This document shows positions 26,656 to 36,606 of a stretch of 61,318 nucleotides of DNA, piece after piece; position 1 is the first letter of the stretch; the number at the start of each line of letters is the position of its first letter. The stretch is from contig NZ_ALVZ01000217.1 in assembly GCF_000332055.1 (NCBI RefSeq), forward strand, positions 1 to 61,318. Direction: 5' to 3'. Source of the DNA: Xenococcus sp. PCC 7305. Lineage in GTDB: Bacteria > Cyanobacteriota > Cyanobacteriia > Cyanobacteriales > Xenococcaceae. Made by a program: the position numbers and the translations under genes. Under the pieces are notes generated by a model that was not told where the DNA came from, made no database searches, and worked only from the letters and a program-made list of their open reading frames with translations.

Positions 26656-26728
26656 GACATTTATAGAATCAGAGTTTATTTACAAGAACAGATGATTTGA
26701 ATCAGTAATGAACTTTTGAGGAGCAAGC

Positions 26729-28288
26729 ATGGAAAATCAAAGTATGGTGGATCCAATTAATATATTGCTAAGCGATCCTAATATCCTAAAAACTATAATA
26801 TTCACCTCTGAATTTTTAACCATAGCTATTGCATTTATTTATGTTGTGGCTTTTATACAGGGTAGACCAATATCATTCTGGCCGCCTAAGATTGGACATA
26901 AGCTGAAAAAAAATGGAGTTACGCCAATTATAAAAAGTGAACTAGATCAAAACGAAAACAGTGAGGAAGCGGCAAATCAAACTGAAAATAATATAGACCC
27001 TAAAATATTATTTTTACCTGGGTATCCCTACAGTCAACACGACAAGTTTTTTGCTGAGGTCAAAAATTTAATACCAAAGTCGAAAAAAATAATCTTAATT
27101 GCAACAGGATTAAACTTGATTTGGGAAAGACCTCTACTTGATAGCTTAGTTGAATGTTCAAAACTGGGGAAGACCAAAGTCTCAATCTGTTTAAGTAATC
27201 CTTTTAATCCTCACGTTGAGGAGCGATTAATTGAAGAAAAAATGGGCGATAATCCGTATCCAAAAGGAAGATCTCTAATTTTAGATCATATAGAATCTTT
27301 AGTAGAAATTTCAGATTCGCAACCAGACACAAATTCTTTTTCTGTTAAATTATTCGAGCATTATCTTACTTTTGCAACCTTGATATTTGACGAAGATATT
27401 TTTCTGTATTCCTATGCTTATAAAACCTTGGGAAATTATAGCCCAATTATTCATTTAAAAAGTAATAACAGTGAGGAGGCTAAATTTTTTATAGATAATG
27501 CAGATCGTATTGTTAAAGAAGCTTTTCCTGCAAGAGATTTAATCTATAAAGAAAGGAATAAAAAATATTTTTCCCAAGATTGGATTGCCGCAGCAGTTTA
27601 TATCATCCCAGATGAAGATGATCCATTTTATAATCTCGGATCTTCTGTATTAGGGTATGATATTCGTCGGCAAAAACCTATTGCAATTAAAGAGGAAAAT
27701 ATGATTAATGATATCCGTCCACATGTAGGAGAAGGAGTTGAATATGGATTCCATGCCACAATTGCAGATGCTATGTTTTTTGCAACCCAAGCAGACATTG
27801 AAAGAATTAAAGCAGAACTTTCGATTTTGGTGAAAGACTTTCCTATCTTTAAACTTTCCAAATTACAAATTGTAGACAGAACCGATGAGGAAGGCGATAT
27901 TGTTGTAAGTTGTGAGGACGAATCGGGAGTCACAGAAGCACTCCATCATGAATTAGTAAGTCGTTTTTATCGTCTTGCCATATCCTCTACATATGTAGCT
28001 GGTACAACGAAAAAAAGAACTCCACCAAAGGACAAAAAACGTTCAGAGTTAATGATTAATAGATATGGGGCTCCTTATATTCTCAAAGAATTTAATCTTC
28101 ATTTTACCCTTTGTTCTGCGCCTCCAGCTAACTCTATCACCAGAAATCAACTCTTGCAAAACCTAAATAATCTTTTTGAGGAAAAAGTCCATACTAATCA
28201 AATTCAAGTTGGGAAGATCTGTCTTCTTGAGAGAGATGATCAAGAAAATAGATGGAAGATTACCGAAGAATATCAACTCAAAAAATAA
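26729..28288 (+). CDS. membrane-anchored protein with shared sensor-like domain and 2H-phosphoesterase domain
   Basis: 519 aa. One transmembrane helix (about 19-44, IIFTSEFLTIAIAFIYVVAF) is followed by an acidic linker. Residues 92-275 are the domain shared with the divergent neighbour, including FSVKLFEHY and FDEDIFLYSYAYKTLGN. Residues 283-519 resemble 2H phosphoesterases of the DUF1045 type, with two H-x-T motifs: H342-A-T344 in EYGFHATI and H458-F-T460 in FNLHFTLC. Family members hydrolyse or ligate cyclic phosphates and 2',5'-linked oligonucleotides, and viral members degrade signalling cyclic nucleotides. The substrate here is unknown. A TGAGGAGC ribosome binding site lies 10 bp upstream of ATG. 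The domain calls are by motif only. Confidence 0.7.
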   Translation: MENQSMVDPINILLSDPNILKTIIFTSEFLTIAIAFIYVVAFIQGRPISFWPPKIGHKLKKNGVTPIIKSELDQNENSEEAANQTENNIDPKILFLPGYPYSQHDKFFAEVKNLIPKSKKIILIATGLNLIWERPLLDSLVECSKLGKTKVSICLSNPFNPHVEERLIEEKMGDNPYPKGRSLILDHIESLVEISDSQPDTNSFSVKLFEHYLTFATLIFDEDIFLYSYAYKTLGNYSPIIHLKSNNSEEAKFFIDNADRIVKEAFPARDLIYKERNKKYFSQDWIAAAVYIIPDEDDPFYNLGSSVLGYDIRRQKPIAIKEENMINDIRPHVGEGVEYGFHATIADAMFFATQADIERIKAELSILVKDFPIFKLSKLQIVDRTDEEGDIVVSCEDESGVTEALHHELVSRFYRLAISSTYVAGTTKKRTPPKDKKRSELMINRYGAPYILKEFNLHFTLCSAPPANSITRNQLLQNLNNLFEEKVHTNQIQVGKICLLERDDQENRWKITEEYQLKK

Positions 28289-28321
28289 CTTGCTCAAAGA
28301 TCCCTAAATCCTGAATAAATT

Positions 28322-28360
28322 AAAAAAGCCTTTGCTTTATATCAGCTTAAGGCTGTTTTT
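28322..28360 (+). terminator. intrinsic terminator after the 2H-phosphoesterase gene
   Basis: AGCCTT (28327-28332) pairs with AAGGCT (28349-28354), with inner GCT/AGC pairing, followed by GTTTTT. It lies about 35 bases after the stop codon. Confidence 0.65.
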
Positions 28361-28584
28361 GGCTGAAAAAGGCTTAATTCTCACTGACTTCAAGCAAGCA
28401 ATTGTTGCGATCGCAACAAGAGAGCAGTGCCTTTGCTATTCGATACATTTTCGACACAAAAACTTCTTAAAAGTTGAATATCTAAAGATTATCAGCGCCA
28501 GTATAATTTGAATGTAACTTATTTGTATATTCAAAATTTCTAAGTCAATTTCTACAAAAATTTTTACAGAGAGAGCAAAATATT

Positions 28585-30468
28585 ATGGAATTTATTGCAG
28601 ACGGCAAAACCAATGCCCAATCATATCTCATTGCAGAAAATGATTACACAACAATCCCGCTATTAACAGTAGGCGAATCAATACCTCTATTAGAAGGAGA
28701 ATTGCCTTTCCCCGGACTTAACCAAGAATCGCCTCTTGCTAGTGATACAGAGACCTATGATCTTCCTGGCGGTTTAGATGGAGTTGAACATATCGCAATT
28801 GATGGCGTTAACTATGTTTTTATCAATCACAATTTAGCAGCAAATACAGCAACCGATCTTAATGGTAATCCTATCAATGGTTCGAGATTGTCACTCCTTG
28901 CTTTCGATGAATATTGGGATGTGATTGGTGGTCGCAATCTTATCAATGATAATACCCTTACTTTAAATTCACTCAGTAGTCTAACTATTGCCGAAACAGG
29001 TTTCCGCAATTCAGCGGGTCAAGCCTTACCCTATTTATTCAATGGAGAACGCAACCTAGAAGATACTAATGATGGCATTGCTTATGCCAATTCTAGTGAT
29101 GGGACGACTACAATCCCCATCTTAGGACTAGGTGCTTTTCGGAAATCCCAAGTCTATTCGCCCCAAGATTTTCGTCAGGCGACATTTGTTAATGGAGTAT
29201 CAATTGGAGAAACAGTCCTCTTGTCTCTAGAAGCTTTTGATGATGGAGAGATTTACTTATTCAAAGGAGATCAAGGCTTAACAGATGTAGAAGATACGCT
29301 CTATGTATTAAGAGTCAAAAATGGGCAAGGCAATATCCTGAGCGATGAATTTTTGCTCAACGATACAACTACATTTGAGTACGAATGGGTCTTAGTTGAT
29401 GGTAATCCTTTAGCTGATCCTAATGCAGTTCCTGATGGCAAGGCGATTAACACTCTTAATGGCGATGCTCTTGCCAATTGGGTCAATGGCAATGACAATG
29501 GAGTTCCTCGTTCAACTAACTTTAATAATCTTGGAGCTTTAGCTGAAGATCCGAACAATACTGGTACTTTTTACTTTACAACTGGCAGCAGTGCAGGAAG
29601 CATTTATAGTTTGACTTTCGCAGAAGATAGTCCGACAGGGGAAGGCACTATCGAATTGTTACTGCAAAATGAAGGTCAAGAAACCAATGGTTATGACAGT
29701 ATTACGGTAGACAATAATGGCAACTTGATCTTAGAAGATAATGATGGTGGCACATTTCTCTATGACATCGCAAGTGATAACTTAGTGACTATTTCTGGAA
29801 CTAATGAAGCCGTGCTTGCCCCAGATGCCGTTCTTCCTTGGCAATCTGAGGGGATTACAGAAGTCGATATTGACTATCAAGATAGTGGCTTAAGTGCCTA
29901 TTTATCCAATGTCGATACTAGAGGTTCTTCGATTACGATCGATACCGGAGGAAATTTAGCTAGTGATGGTCAATTATTACTCACTATTCCCCCAGGAACT
30001 AGAGCGCCTAGTCCTTTCGATATTGACATTTATCGGTTCCAGAATGTCGTAATTCCCGGGACTCATCTATACGTTGGCGAGGCAGAACGGGAGACAGTTA
30101 AAAGCGACTTTGGAGACACATTTGTCGAAGAGGGTTTTGCATTTAGAGCATCTTCCGAGCCGAAGGATCAGCTGATTGATTTATATCGTTTTCGTAGCAA
30201 CCAGGGAACTTATCTTTATGTGGGGGCAGATGAACGGGATAATATTAACAACGATGTTAATTACTCTGGAGAATATACCGAAGAAGGTCGAGCATTCTCT
30301 GTTTATGGTGTTGGGGAAGGGAAAGCGACTCCTTTTAATCGTTTCCGCCGTTTAGACATGATCGGTGTCTATATGTATGCTACTGGAGATGAAGCAGCTA
30401 ATATTCAGACTAATCTTAGTGACCTTTACATTGATGAGGGGATTGCTTTTGAAGCTGAGATTCTTTAA
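28585..30468 (+). CDS. DUF839/PhoX-like protein with three C-terminal DUF5648-like repeats
   Basis: 627 aa. The main part (about 55-420) has the pattern of PhoX-like/DUF839 beta-propeller proteins: GGLDGVEHIAIDGVNYVFIN, then ALAEDPNNTGTFYFTTG, SIYSLTF and YDSITVDNNGNLILEDNDGG. Relatives include Ca2+-dependent alkaline phosphatases, but I cannot verify the metal site. The C-terminus has three repeats of about 45 residues (IYRFQNVVIPGTHLYVGEAE, LYRFRSNQGTYLYVGADE, FNRFRRLDMIGVYMYATGDE), each ending in an EEG(x)AF turn, as in DUF5648. No N-terminal signal peptide is visible, so export could be through a type I route. Confidence 0.65.
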   Translation: MEFIADGKTNAQSYLIAENDYTTIPLLTVGESIPLLEGELPFPGLNQESPLASDTETYDLPGGLDGVEHIAIDGVNYVFINHNLAANTATDLNGNPINGSRLSLLAFDEYWDVIGGRNLINDNTLTLNSLSSLTIAETGFRNSAGQALPYLFNGERNLEDTNDGIAYANSSDGTTTIPILGLGAFRKSQVYSPQDFRQATFVNGVSIGETVLLSLEAFDDGEIYLFKGDQGLTDVEDTLYVLRVKNGQGNILSDEFLLNDTTTFEYEWVLVDGNPLADPNAVPDGKAINTLNGDALANWVNGNDNGVPRSTNFNNLGALAEDPNNTGTFYFTTGSSAGSIYSLTFAEDSPTGEGTIELLLQNEGQETNGYDSITVDNNGNLILEDNDGGTFLYDIASDNLVTISGTNEAVLAPDAVLPWQSEGITEVDIDYQDSGLSAYLSNVDTRGSSITIDTGGNLASDGQLLLTIPPGTRAPSPFDIDIYRFQNVVIPGTHLYVGEAERETVKSDFGDTFVEEGFAFRASSEPKDQLIDLYRFRSNQGTYLYVGADERDNINNDVNYSGEYTEEGRAFSVYGVGEGKATPFNRFRRLDMIGVYMYATGDEAANIQTNLSDLYIDEGIAFEAEIL

Positions 30469-30519
30469 TTTAGACTAAAAGGAATTTAGATTTGTCGTTT
30501 AGTTCCCAATATTTTTTTA

Positions 30520-31053
30520 GTGCAAAAGTCGATCAAAATTCGTCATATTCAACCGAGTGATTATAATCCCATTATTCATGTTCTAAATGATTGGTGGGGA
30601 GGGAGAAGAATGCATGAAATGCTTCCTAAGCTATTCTTTGTGCATTTTTCTCAAACAAGCTTCATTGCAGAAGAAAATTGTCAAATAATAGGTTTTTTAA
30701 TCGGCTTTTTATCCCAAACTTATCCTGAGGAGGCTTATATTCACTTTGCCGGTGTGCATCCTGACTTTAGAAAACAAGGAGTTGGCACTCAATTGTATGA
30801 AGAGTTTTTCAGGACGATTCAAGACTTTGGTCGAATTAGAATTAAATCTGTGACATCCCCTATTAATACTAGTTCAATCGCTTATCATCTCAGTCTGGGA
30901 TTTAAGATTGAACCTAGCGAAACTAAAGAAAACGATGTCCCATCTTTTTTGAACTACGATGGTCTAGGAGAGCATAGAGTTTTATTTGTGAAGTATTTGT
31001 CGGCAAATCCTGGGAAACGCGATCGCTCGGTCTGGCTTGAGAAGTATCAATAG
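30520..31053 (+). CDS. GNAT-family N-acetyltransferase
   Basis: 177 aa, GTG start. The acetyl-CoA loop is clear (HPDFRKQGVGTQLYEEFFRT), preceded by the beta-strand ending in YIHFAGVHP and followed by TSSIAYHLSLGFKIE. Substrate unknown. It converges with the large GGDEF-EAL gene, leaving only 14 bp between stops. Confidence 0.88.
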   Translation: MQKSIKIRHIQPSDYNPIIHVLNDWWGGRRMHEMLPKLFFVHFSQTSFIAEENCQIIGFLIGFLSQTYPEEAYIHFAGVHPDFRKQGVGTQLYEEFFRTIQDFGRIRIKSVTSPINTSSIAYHLSLGFKIEPSETKENDVPSFLNYDGLGEHRVLFVKYLSANPGKRDRSVWLEKYQ

Positions 31054-31067
31054 AGAAATACTTGGTA

Positions 31068-34000
31068 TTAGGTAGTTATATCATTGGTCCAAATGCTCTT
31101 GTCATTCTCAATGTTACTATTCAGAAACTTAGACATTTCATCAGCACTAACTGGTTTGCTAAACAGATATCCTTGGGCAATCTCACAACCAAGTTTTCGC
31201 AGCATATGATATTGTTCTATTGTCTCAACGCCTTCAGCGATAATTGCATGCTCAAGATTATGACCCATTTCTATCATCGAGCCAATCAAAAGTTGTGATT
31301 TATGATTAACAAACATGTCATGAATAAAGTATTTATCGATTTTTAGGTAATCAACCGTAAGATGTTTGAGAGAAGCAAAAGATGAATAACCTGTACCAAA
31401 ATCATCGATCGCTAATAAAACACCAAGATCCTTCAAGTCTTGAAAAATTGCAAGATTTTCTTGGTTGGTCTGGACAACATTCTCGGTAACCTCCAGCTCT
31501 AGTTCCCCTGGTACCATTCCTGTCTCATCGATAACATGCTTAACCAGTGACACAAAATTATTATCGAGAAAATGGCTTGGAGAAATATTTACAGCCATAC
31601 GAAGTTCAGGAAAACCGGCATTCTTCCAGGTAACAGCTTGATGGCAGGCGGTTCTTAATACCCATTCGGTGAGTGGCTTGATCATGCCGATTCTTTCGGC
31701 TGTGGCAATAAATTCAGGTGGTGGAACCTGGCCTAGCTGTGGATGATTCCAGCGGCATAATGCTTCGACACCAATAATTTCACCAGTACTGATCTTAACT
31801 TGAGGTTGATATACAAGGGATAATTGTTGTTTTTCGACTGCTTCTCTTAAATTTTGCTCCACTCGAAAACGATATTCTGCCTTATGAGTTAACTCAGGTT
31901 TGTAGAAGGCATACTGATTTTTCCCTCGTTTCTTTGCCGCATAAAGTGAAGTGTCAGCAGCTTTTAATAATGTTGAGAGATCTGTACCGTCGTCAGGGTA
32001 ATGGGCAATTCCAATACTGCAAGCTGGGGTAAATTTTCTGCCCGACAGCTCGATTGGTTCTGAGATCGTTTCGAGACAACGTTGAGCAACATGAGCAGCA
32101 GCATAATCATCATCTACATCTCTAACAAGAATAGAAAATTCGTCACCGCTGAGACGGGTCACAAGATCAATGTCACGACTGACATTGTCTAGTCGCTTGG
32201 CGATCTCCTTGAGCAGCACATCACCAATATCATGTCCAAGGCTGTCATTAACACTCTTAAAATCATCTAAGTCGATATACAAAAGACCAAAACGACCTTG
32301 ATGTCGATCACATACTTTGATTAATTCTTCAAGGTTTTGATAAAAGTGAGCGCGACTGGCCAGCCCTGTCAGTTCATCAGTATAAGCTAACTGACGTATC
32401 CGCTTTTGAGCATGATCCCGCTCCATAACAATTCCGGCCAGTCTGGCCGCAGATTTAAGACTATTTGACTCCTCTTCATTAGGCAGTGCGGGATGATTGT
32501 AATACATACCAAAGGCACCTAATACTTTGCCAGCAGAACTTTTAATTGGTTCAGACCAACAGCAACGCATTCCATGAGGAAGAGCCACATGTTTAATTTT
32601 GGCCCATTTGGGATCTGTGTCGATATTCTCGACAAGAACACGCTTTCCGGTATACGTTGATGTACCACAGGAGCCAACATTAGGTCCATTTTGTAGACCA
32701 TGTACAGCATTACAATATTCCTTGGGCAAACTTGGCGCACCTCCATGCATAAGCTTCCCATCCTGTAATTCGAGCATTGAGCATCGCAATCCAGGGTGAA
32801 GTTTCTCATACATCAAGGCTATCTCATTATAGATAGCTGATGCTGGTTGACCTGTGGCAATCATCTCCATGATTTCGGCATTTTTATTGTCAAATGCTTC
32901 TGCTTTTTTTCTTTCTGTGATGTCGACGTGAGTCCCCACTAGACGAACAGCTTTGCGGTCAGACTCGCGATTTACTAGAAATGCCCGGGATAGAACAAAA
33001 ACTTCGTGACCATCCTTATGCAACATCCGCATTTCGACTTCAAATGAATCTGTTTTCCCAATTAAGTAATCTTGAACTTTTGTCAAAACAATGTCTTTAT
33101 CATTTGGATGAACCAGGCTTTCCCAGGTGCTAAAATTATCATCTAGCTCATCATTCTCATAACCAAGCATGCTTTTCCAACGAGGTGAATAATAGATTTC
33201 GTCTGTTTCCAAATTCCAGTCCCACAGCCCATCATTCGCGCCACGCATCGCCAAAGAAAATCTTTCTTCACTTTGTCTAAGTTTTTTCTCTGATTCTCTA
33301 CGTTCAGTAATATTATGTCCAATGCCTAGTACGCCTATCAGTTCCCCATTGTCTTCGTACATGGGAATCTTGGTTGTTTCGAGGAATTCGCGATGTCCAT
33401 CAGTAGCAAAGGTTATCCATTCTTCGTAGGTTAATGGGTAGCCTGCGGTGATTGCATTTTTGTCGTGTTCCCGGGAAAAGTTTGCTAACTCAACATCTAC
33501 GAAATCGTAATCAGTTTTGCCGATTATCTCTTGTTCGGAGGCACCGAAAAAATCTTCAAAGCGATCATTACAGGCGAGATAAATACCGTCAGGATCTTTG
33601 AGACAAATGAGATCCGGCAGTGTATGAATCATTGTGTTGCGAAATCCAATTTCCCTGCGAAGTTCTCGTTTGATTTGTTCCGTAGCGGTAATGTCCCGAA
33701 AACTCCAGACCCTGGCCATTATTTGACTATTTAGGCGAATCTGCTTGGAAAAACGCTCAAAAACACGTCCATCTTTTAAAAAAATTTTATCTAAGCTTTC
33801 AACTTTCGGTCGACTGCATAGTTCAATAACTTTATCCAGAAATTGTTGCGGATTCGTTAATTGATCTAGAACAAAATCTAGTACTTCTTCACCTTGATCT
33901 GACCTCAGCGATGCCGAGGGGATTTGCCATAATTGAGCAAAACGTGAATTGTAATTGATAACTCTTCTATTCCTGTCAAGAATTAGGATTCCATTATTGG

Positions 34001-34079
34001 TTGCATCAAGAGTAGCTTCAGCTAAAGATTCAGAAAACTTGTTTTCAGTAAAGTTAGAAGTCATGCAAAAATAAGTCAT
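31068..34079 (-). CDS. PAS-PAS-PAS-GAF-GGDEF-EAL cyclic-di-GMP signalling protein
   Basis: 1003 aa, soluble. Three PAS domains fill about 20-400 (with RDITATEQ, GHNITERR and HVDITERKKA ends). A GAF-like domain with CSMLELQDGKLMHGGAPSLP follows (about 405-565). The GGDEF domain has TDELTGLASR and the site RLSGDEFSIL, so the motif is SGDEF rather than GGDEF. The EAL domain has an intact GVEALCRW, and NIS, ELEVTE, DDFGTGYSS and YLKIDK are all present. By family rules it should hydrolyse c-di-GMP, with the cyclase half weak or regulatory. The signal is unknown. The AT-rich spacer upstream holds its promoter. Confidence 0.92.
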   Translation of the reverse strand: MTYFCMTSNFTENKFSESLAEATLDATNNGILILDRNRRVINYNSRFAQLWQIPSASLRSDQGEEVLDFVLDQLTNPQQFLDKVIELCSRPKVESLDKIFLKDGRVFERFSKQIRLNSQIMARVWSFRDITATEQIKRELRREIGFRNTMIHTLPDLICLKDPDGIYLACNDRFEDFFGASEQEIIGKTDYDFVDVELANFSREHDKNAITAGYPLTYEEWITFATDGHREFLETTKIPMYEDNGELIGVLGIGHNITERRESEKKLRQSEERFSLAMRGANDGLWDWNLETDEIYYSPRWKSMLGYENDELDDNFSTWESLVHPNDKDIVLTKVQDYLIGKTDSFEVEMRMLHKDGHEVFVLSRAFLVNRESDRKAVRLVGTHVDITERKKAEAFDNKNAEIMEMIATGQPASAIYNEIALMYEKLHPGLRCSMLELQDGKLMHGGAPSLPKEYCNAVHGLQNGPNVGSCGTSTYTGKRVLVENIDTDPKWAKIKHVALPHGMRCCWSEPIKSSAGKVLGAFGMYYNHPALPNEEESNSLKSAARLAGIVMERDHAQKRIRQLAYTDELTGLASRAHFYQNLEELIKVCDRHQGRFGLLYIDLDDFKSVNDSLGHDIGDVLLKEIAKRLDNVSRDIDLVTRLSGDEFSILVRDVDDDYAAAHVAQRCLETISEPIELSGRKFTPACSIGIAHYPDDGTDLSTLLKAADTSLYAAKKRGKNQYAFYKPELTHKAEYRFRVEQNLREAVEKQQLSLVYQPQVKISTGEIIGVEALCRWNHPQLGQVPPPEFIATAERIGMIKPLTEWVLRTACHQAVTWKNAGFPELRMAVNISPSHFLDNNFVSLVKHVIDETGMVPGELELEVTENVVQTNQENLAIFQDLKDLGVLLAIDDFGTGYSSFASLKHLTVDYLKIDKYFIHDMFVNHKSQLLIGSMIEMGHNLEHAIIAEGVETIEQYHMLRKLGCEIAQGYLFSKPVSADEMSKFLNSNIENDKSIWTNDITT

Positions 34080-34381
34080 ACAAATTAAATATATAAATGT
34101 TTTTTAAATATTATATTGAGATAAAAGTGCTTAACTTATTCTTGCGTAATACCTTTAGTCAAACAATTTCACTCTTTGCTCGGAATGGAAATATCGGCAG
34201 ATGATACGTAAGGCAAGTATCCCCCATACCGTATAAAAATACACAATATTACATACTGTAGTCATGAGGGATAATACCGAAATTGTTGGGGACAACAAAG
34301 AAAAGCCATCTAAACTTACTGAGATTTTTTAGTTATCTATCAAACAAATAACTGGGGGCTAACTTCTGCCGCTTTCCTTAT
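34080..34381. other. spacer, no gene seen
   Basis: About 300 bp upstream of the GGDEF-EAL gene and downstream of map. It has a 22-codon ATG frame on the + strand (34264-34332) without a ribosome binding site, which I do not call. No operator is recognised. Confidence 0.5.
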
Positions 34382-35146
34382 TTAACCTCGTAGTGTAAGA
34401 ATTTCGACTCCATCTTTTGTAACCGCGATCGTATGTTCAAATTGTGCGGATAATTTTCTATCCACCGTCAACGCTGTCCAGCCATCTTCCATGACTACTG
34501 CTTCGTGAGTGCCTTCATTAATCATCGGTTCAATAGTGAAGACCATTCCTGGTTTCAACTTTTTACCTTTTCCTCTCACCCCATAATGGGGAACTTGGGG
34601 TGCTGTGTGAAAGATATGGCTAATGCCATGTCCCACAAAATCTCTGACGACAGAAAAACCTTGAGCTTCCGCGTATTCTTGAATTGCTGCGCCAAGATCA
34701 CCCATTTTGGCTCCAGGCTTAACCTCAGCAATAGCTAGATTCAAACATTTTTCAGTAACTTCTACTAATCTTTTCGCTTCAGGAGATGGGTTACCTACTA
34801 AGAAAGTGCGAGAACTATCACCATGGTAGCCATTTAAAATCGGAGTAACATCAATATTAACGATATCTCCATCTTGAAGAATCTCTTTCTCGTTGGGAAT
34901 TCCGTGGCAAATAACTTCATTAACGCTAGTGCAAATAGATTTCGGAAAGCCGTGATAACCTAAAGGAGCACTTCTAGCTCCTCTTTTCTGAGTCCATCTT
35001 TCTGCTTCATCATTGAGTTCTAGGGTGCTAACTCCTGGTTTAACCATAGGTGCTAAATGGTCTAACAGTTCTGCTGCCAAATGCCCTGCTTGGCGCATTT
35101 TATCAATTTCTCGACTAGAAAGTAAGGTGATTCGTTCGCTTCCCAT
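34382..35146 (-). CDS. map: methionine aminopeptidase, type I
   Basis: 254 aa. Removes initiator Met from nascent proteins. Metal ligands fit the family: the two Asp in NIDVTPILNGYHGDSSRTF, His in GHGISHIFHTAPQVPHYG, and Glu in TIEPM and FEHT. The substrate-side YHGFPKSICTSVNEVICHGIP is typical. Length is normal for type I. ATG start. Divergent from dapL. Confidence 0.95.
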   Translation of the reverse strand: MGSERITLLSSREIDKMRQAGHLAAELLDHLAPMVKPGVSTLELNDEAERWTQKRGARSAPLGYHGFPKSICTSVNEVICHGIPNEKEILQDGDIVNIDVTPILNGYHGDSSRTFLVGNPSPEAKRLVEVTEKCLNLAIAEVKPGAKMGDLGAAIQEYAEAQGFSVVRDFVGHGISHIFHTAPQVPHYGVRGKGKKLKPGMVFTIEPMINEGTHEAVVMEDGWTALTVDRKLSAQFEHTIAVTKDGVEILTLRG

Positions 35147-35334
35147 AACAGTATTATTCTGGATTTTATGCTCTGATTAATTAAAGTTTTTCCTAATAGC
35201 AAGAACATTTTAACAGTTGGTTACTATTAAACGAAGGCAGATGGCAGAAGAAAACACCCATTAAAATTTGCGATCAACAAAGGGACAATGACAACGTAAG
35301 CTTTATAGATGGTGTTTGTATCTAGAAAAATGTT

Positions 35335-36567
35335 ATGGCAACTATCAACGATAATTATTTAAAACTCAAAGCGGGATATTTATTTCCGGAAATAGCGAGA
35401 AGAGTCAAAGCTTTTGCGGAGGTCAATCCTGATGCTCCTATCATTAAATTAGGCATTGGCGATGTCACCGAGCCGTTACCTGAAGCTTGTCGCAGTGCCA
35501 TGATTCAAGCCGTTGAAGATATGGGCGATCGCTCTACCTTTAAAGGTTATGGCCCAGAACAAGGTTATCTGTGGTTACGGGAGAAAATCGCCCAACATGA
35601 TTTTCAAGCTAGAGGCTGTGATATTGATGCCTCGGAGATTTTTGTTTCTGATGGTTCTAAATGTGATTGCGGCAATATCCTAGATATTTTGGGTGATGAT
35701 AACAAAATCGCAGTTACCGATCCTGTTTATCCTGTTTATGTTGATACTAATGTGATGGCAGGAAGGACTGGAGAGGCTAATGACAAGGGTGAATATGACG
35801 GCCTAGTTTATCTGCCCATTAGTGCTGATAATGATTTCATAGCGCAGATTCCTTCCGAAAAAGTTGATTTAATCTATCTTTGTTTTCCTAATAATCCTAC
35901 AGGCGCTACGGCGACTAAAGAATATCTACAAGCTTGGGTTAATTATGCTCAGGAAAATAATTCTTTGATTTTATTTGATGCGGCCTATGAAGCTTTTATC
36001 ACAGATCCTGAGATTCCCCATTCCATCTACGAAATTGAGGGAGCAAAAAACTGTGCGATCGAGTTTCGCTCTTTCTCGAAAAATGCCGGGTTTACGGGAA
36101 CCCGTTGTGCTTTGACTGTGGTGCCCAAAACTTTGATGGGTAAAGCAAAAGATGGCTCTGATGTCGAAATCTGGAAACTATGGAATCGTCGTCAATCTAC
36201 TAAATTTAACGGTGTATCCTATATTGTACAAAGAGGTGCTGAAGCGGTTTACTCAGAAGCTGGGCAGGCACAAACTAAGGCTTTGATTAGTTTTTATTTG
36301 GAAAATGCCAAAATTATCCGAGAACAACTAACTGCTGCTGGGTTAAAGGTTTACGGAGGGGTTAATGCCCCCTATGTCTGGGTCAAAACTCCCAATGGTC
36401 TATCTAGCTGGGATTTCTTTGATAAATTACTCCAAAATGCCAATGTAGTTGGGACTCCTGGTTCCGGTTTTGGCGCCGCAGGAGAAGGTTATTTTCGGAT
36501 TTCGGCTTTCAATAGTCGGGAAAATGTCAATGAAGCAATGAGCAGAATTACAGCAAATCCTTATTAG
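35335..36567 (+). CDS. dapL: LL-diaminopimelate aminotransferase
   Basis: 410 aa. Converts tetrahydrodipicolinate directly to LL-diaminopimelate with glutamate, the lysine/peptidoglycan route used by cyanobacteria and plants. Fold-I PLP enzyme: [38 protein letters not shown], and the PLP lysine in [33 protein letters not shown] near the end is characteristic. ATG start. A TTG-started membrane gene follows 39 bp downstream. Confidence 0.95.
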   Translation: MATINDNYLKLKAGYLFPEIARRVKAFAEVNPDAPIIKLGIGDVTEPLPEACRSAMIQAVEDMGDRSTFKGYGPEQGYLWLREKIAQHDFQARGCDIDASEIFVSDGSKCDCGNILDILGDDNKIAVTDPVYPVYVDTNVMAGRTGEANDKGEYDGLVYLPISADNDFIAQIPSEKVDLIYLCFPNNPTGATATKEYLQAWVNYAQENNSLILFDAAYEAFITDPEIPHSIYEIEGAKNCAIEFRSFSKNAGFTGTRCALTVVPKTLMGKAKDGSDVEIWKLWNRRQSTKFNGVSYIVQRGAEAVYSEAGQAQTKALISFYLENAKIIREQLTAAGLKVYGGVNAPYVWVKTPNGLSSWDFFDKLLQNANVVGTPGSGFGAAGEGYFRISAFNSRENVNEAMSRITANPY

Positions 36568-36606
36568 GTTTTCAATTAAATAAATGGAGAAGGTGGAGCG
36601 TCAAGA

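Noticed and set aside
34264-34332. 22-codon frame between map and the GGDEF-EAL gene
   Set aside because: No Shine-Dalgarno, no recognisable features; consistent with chance in AT-rich DNA.
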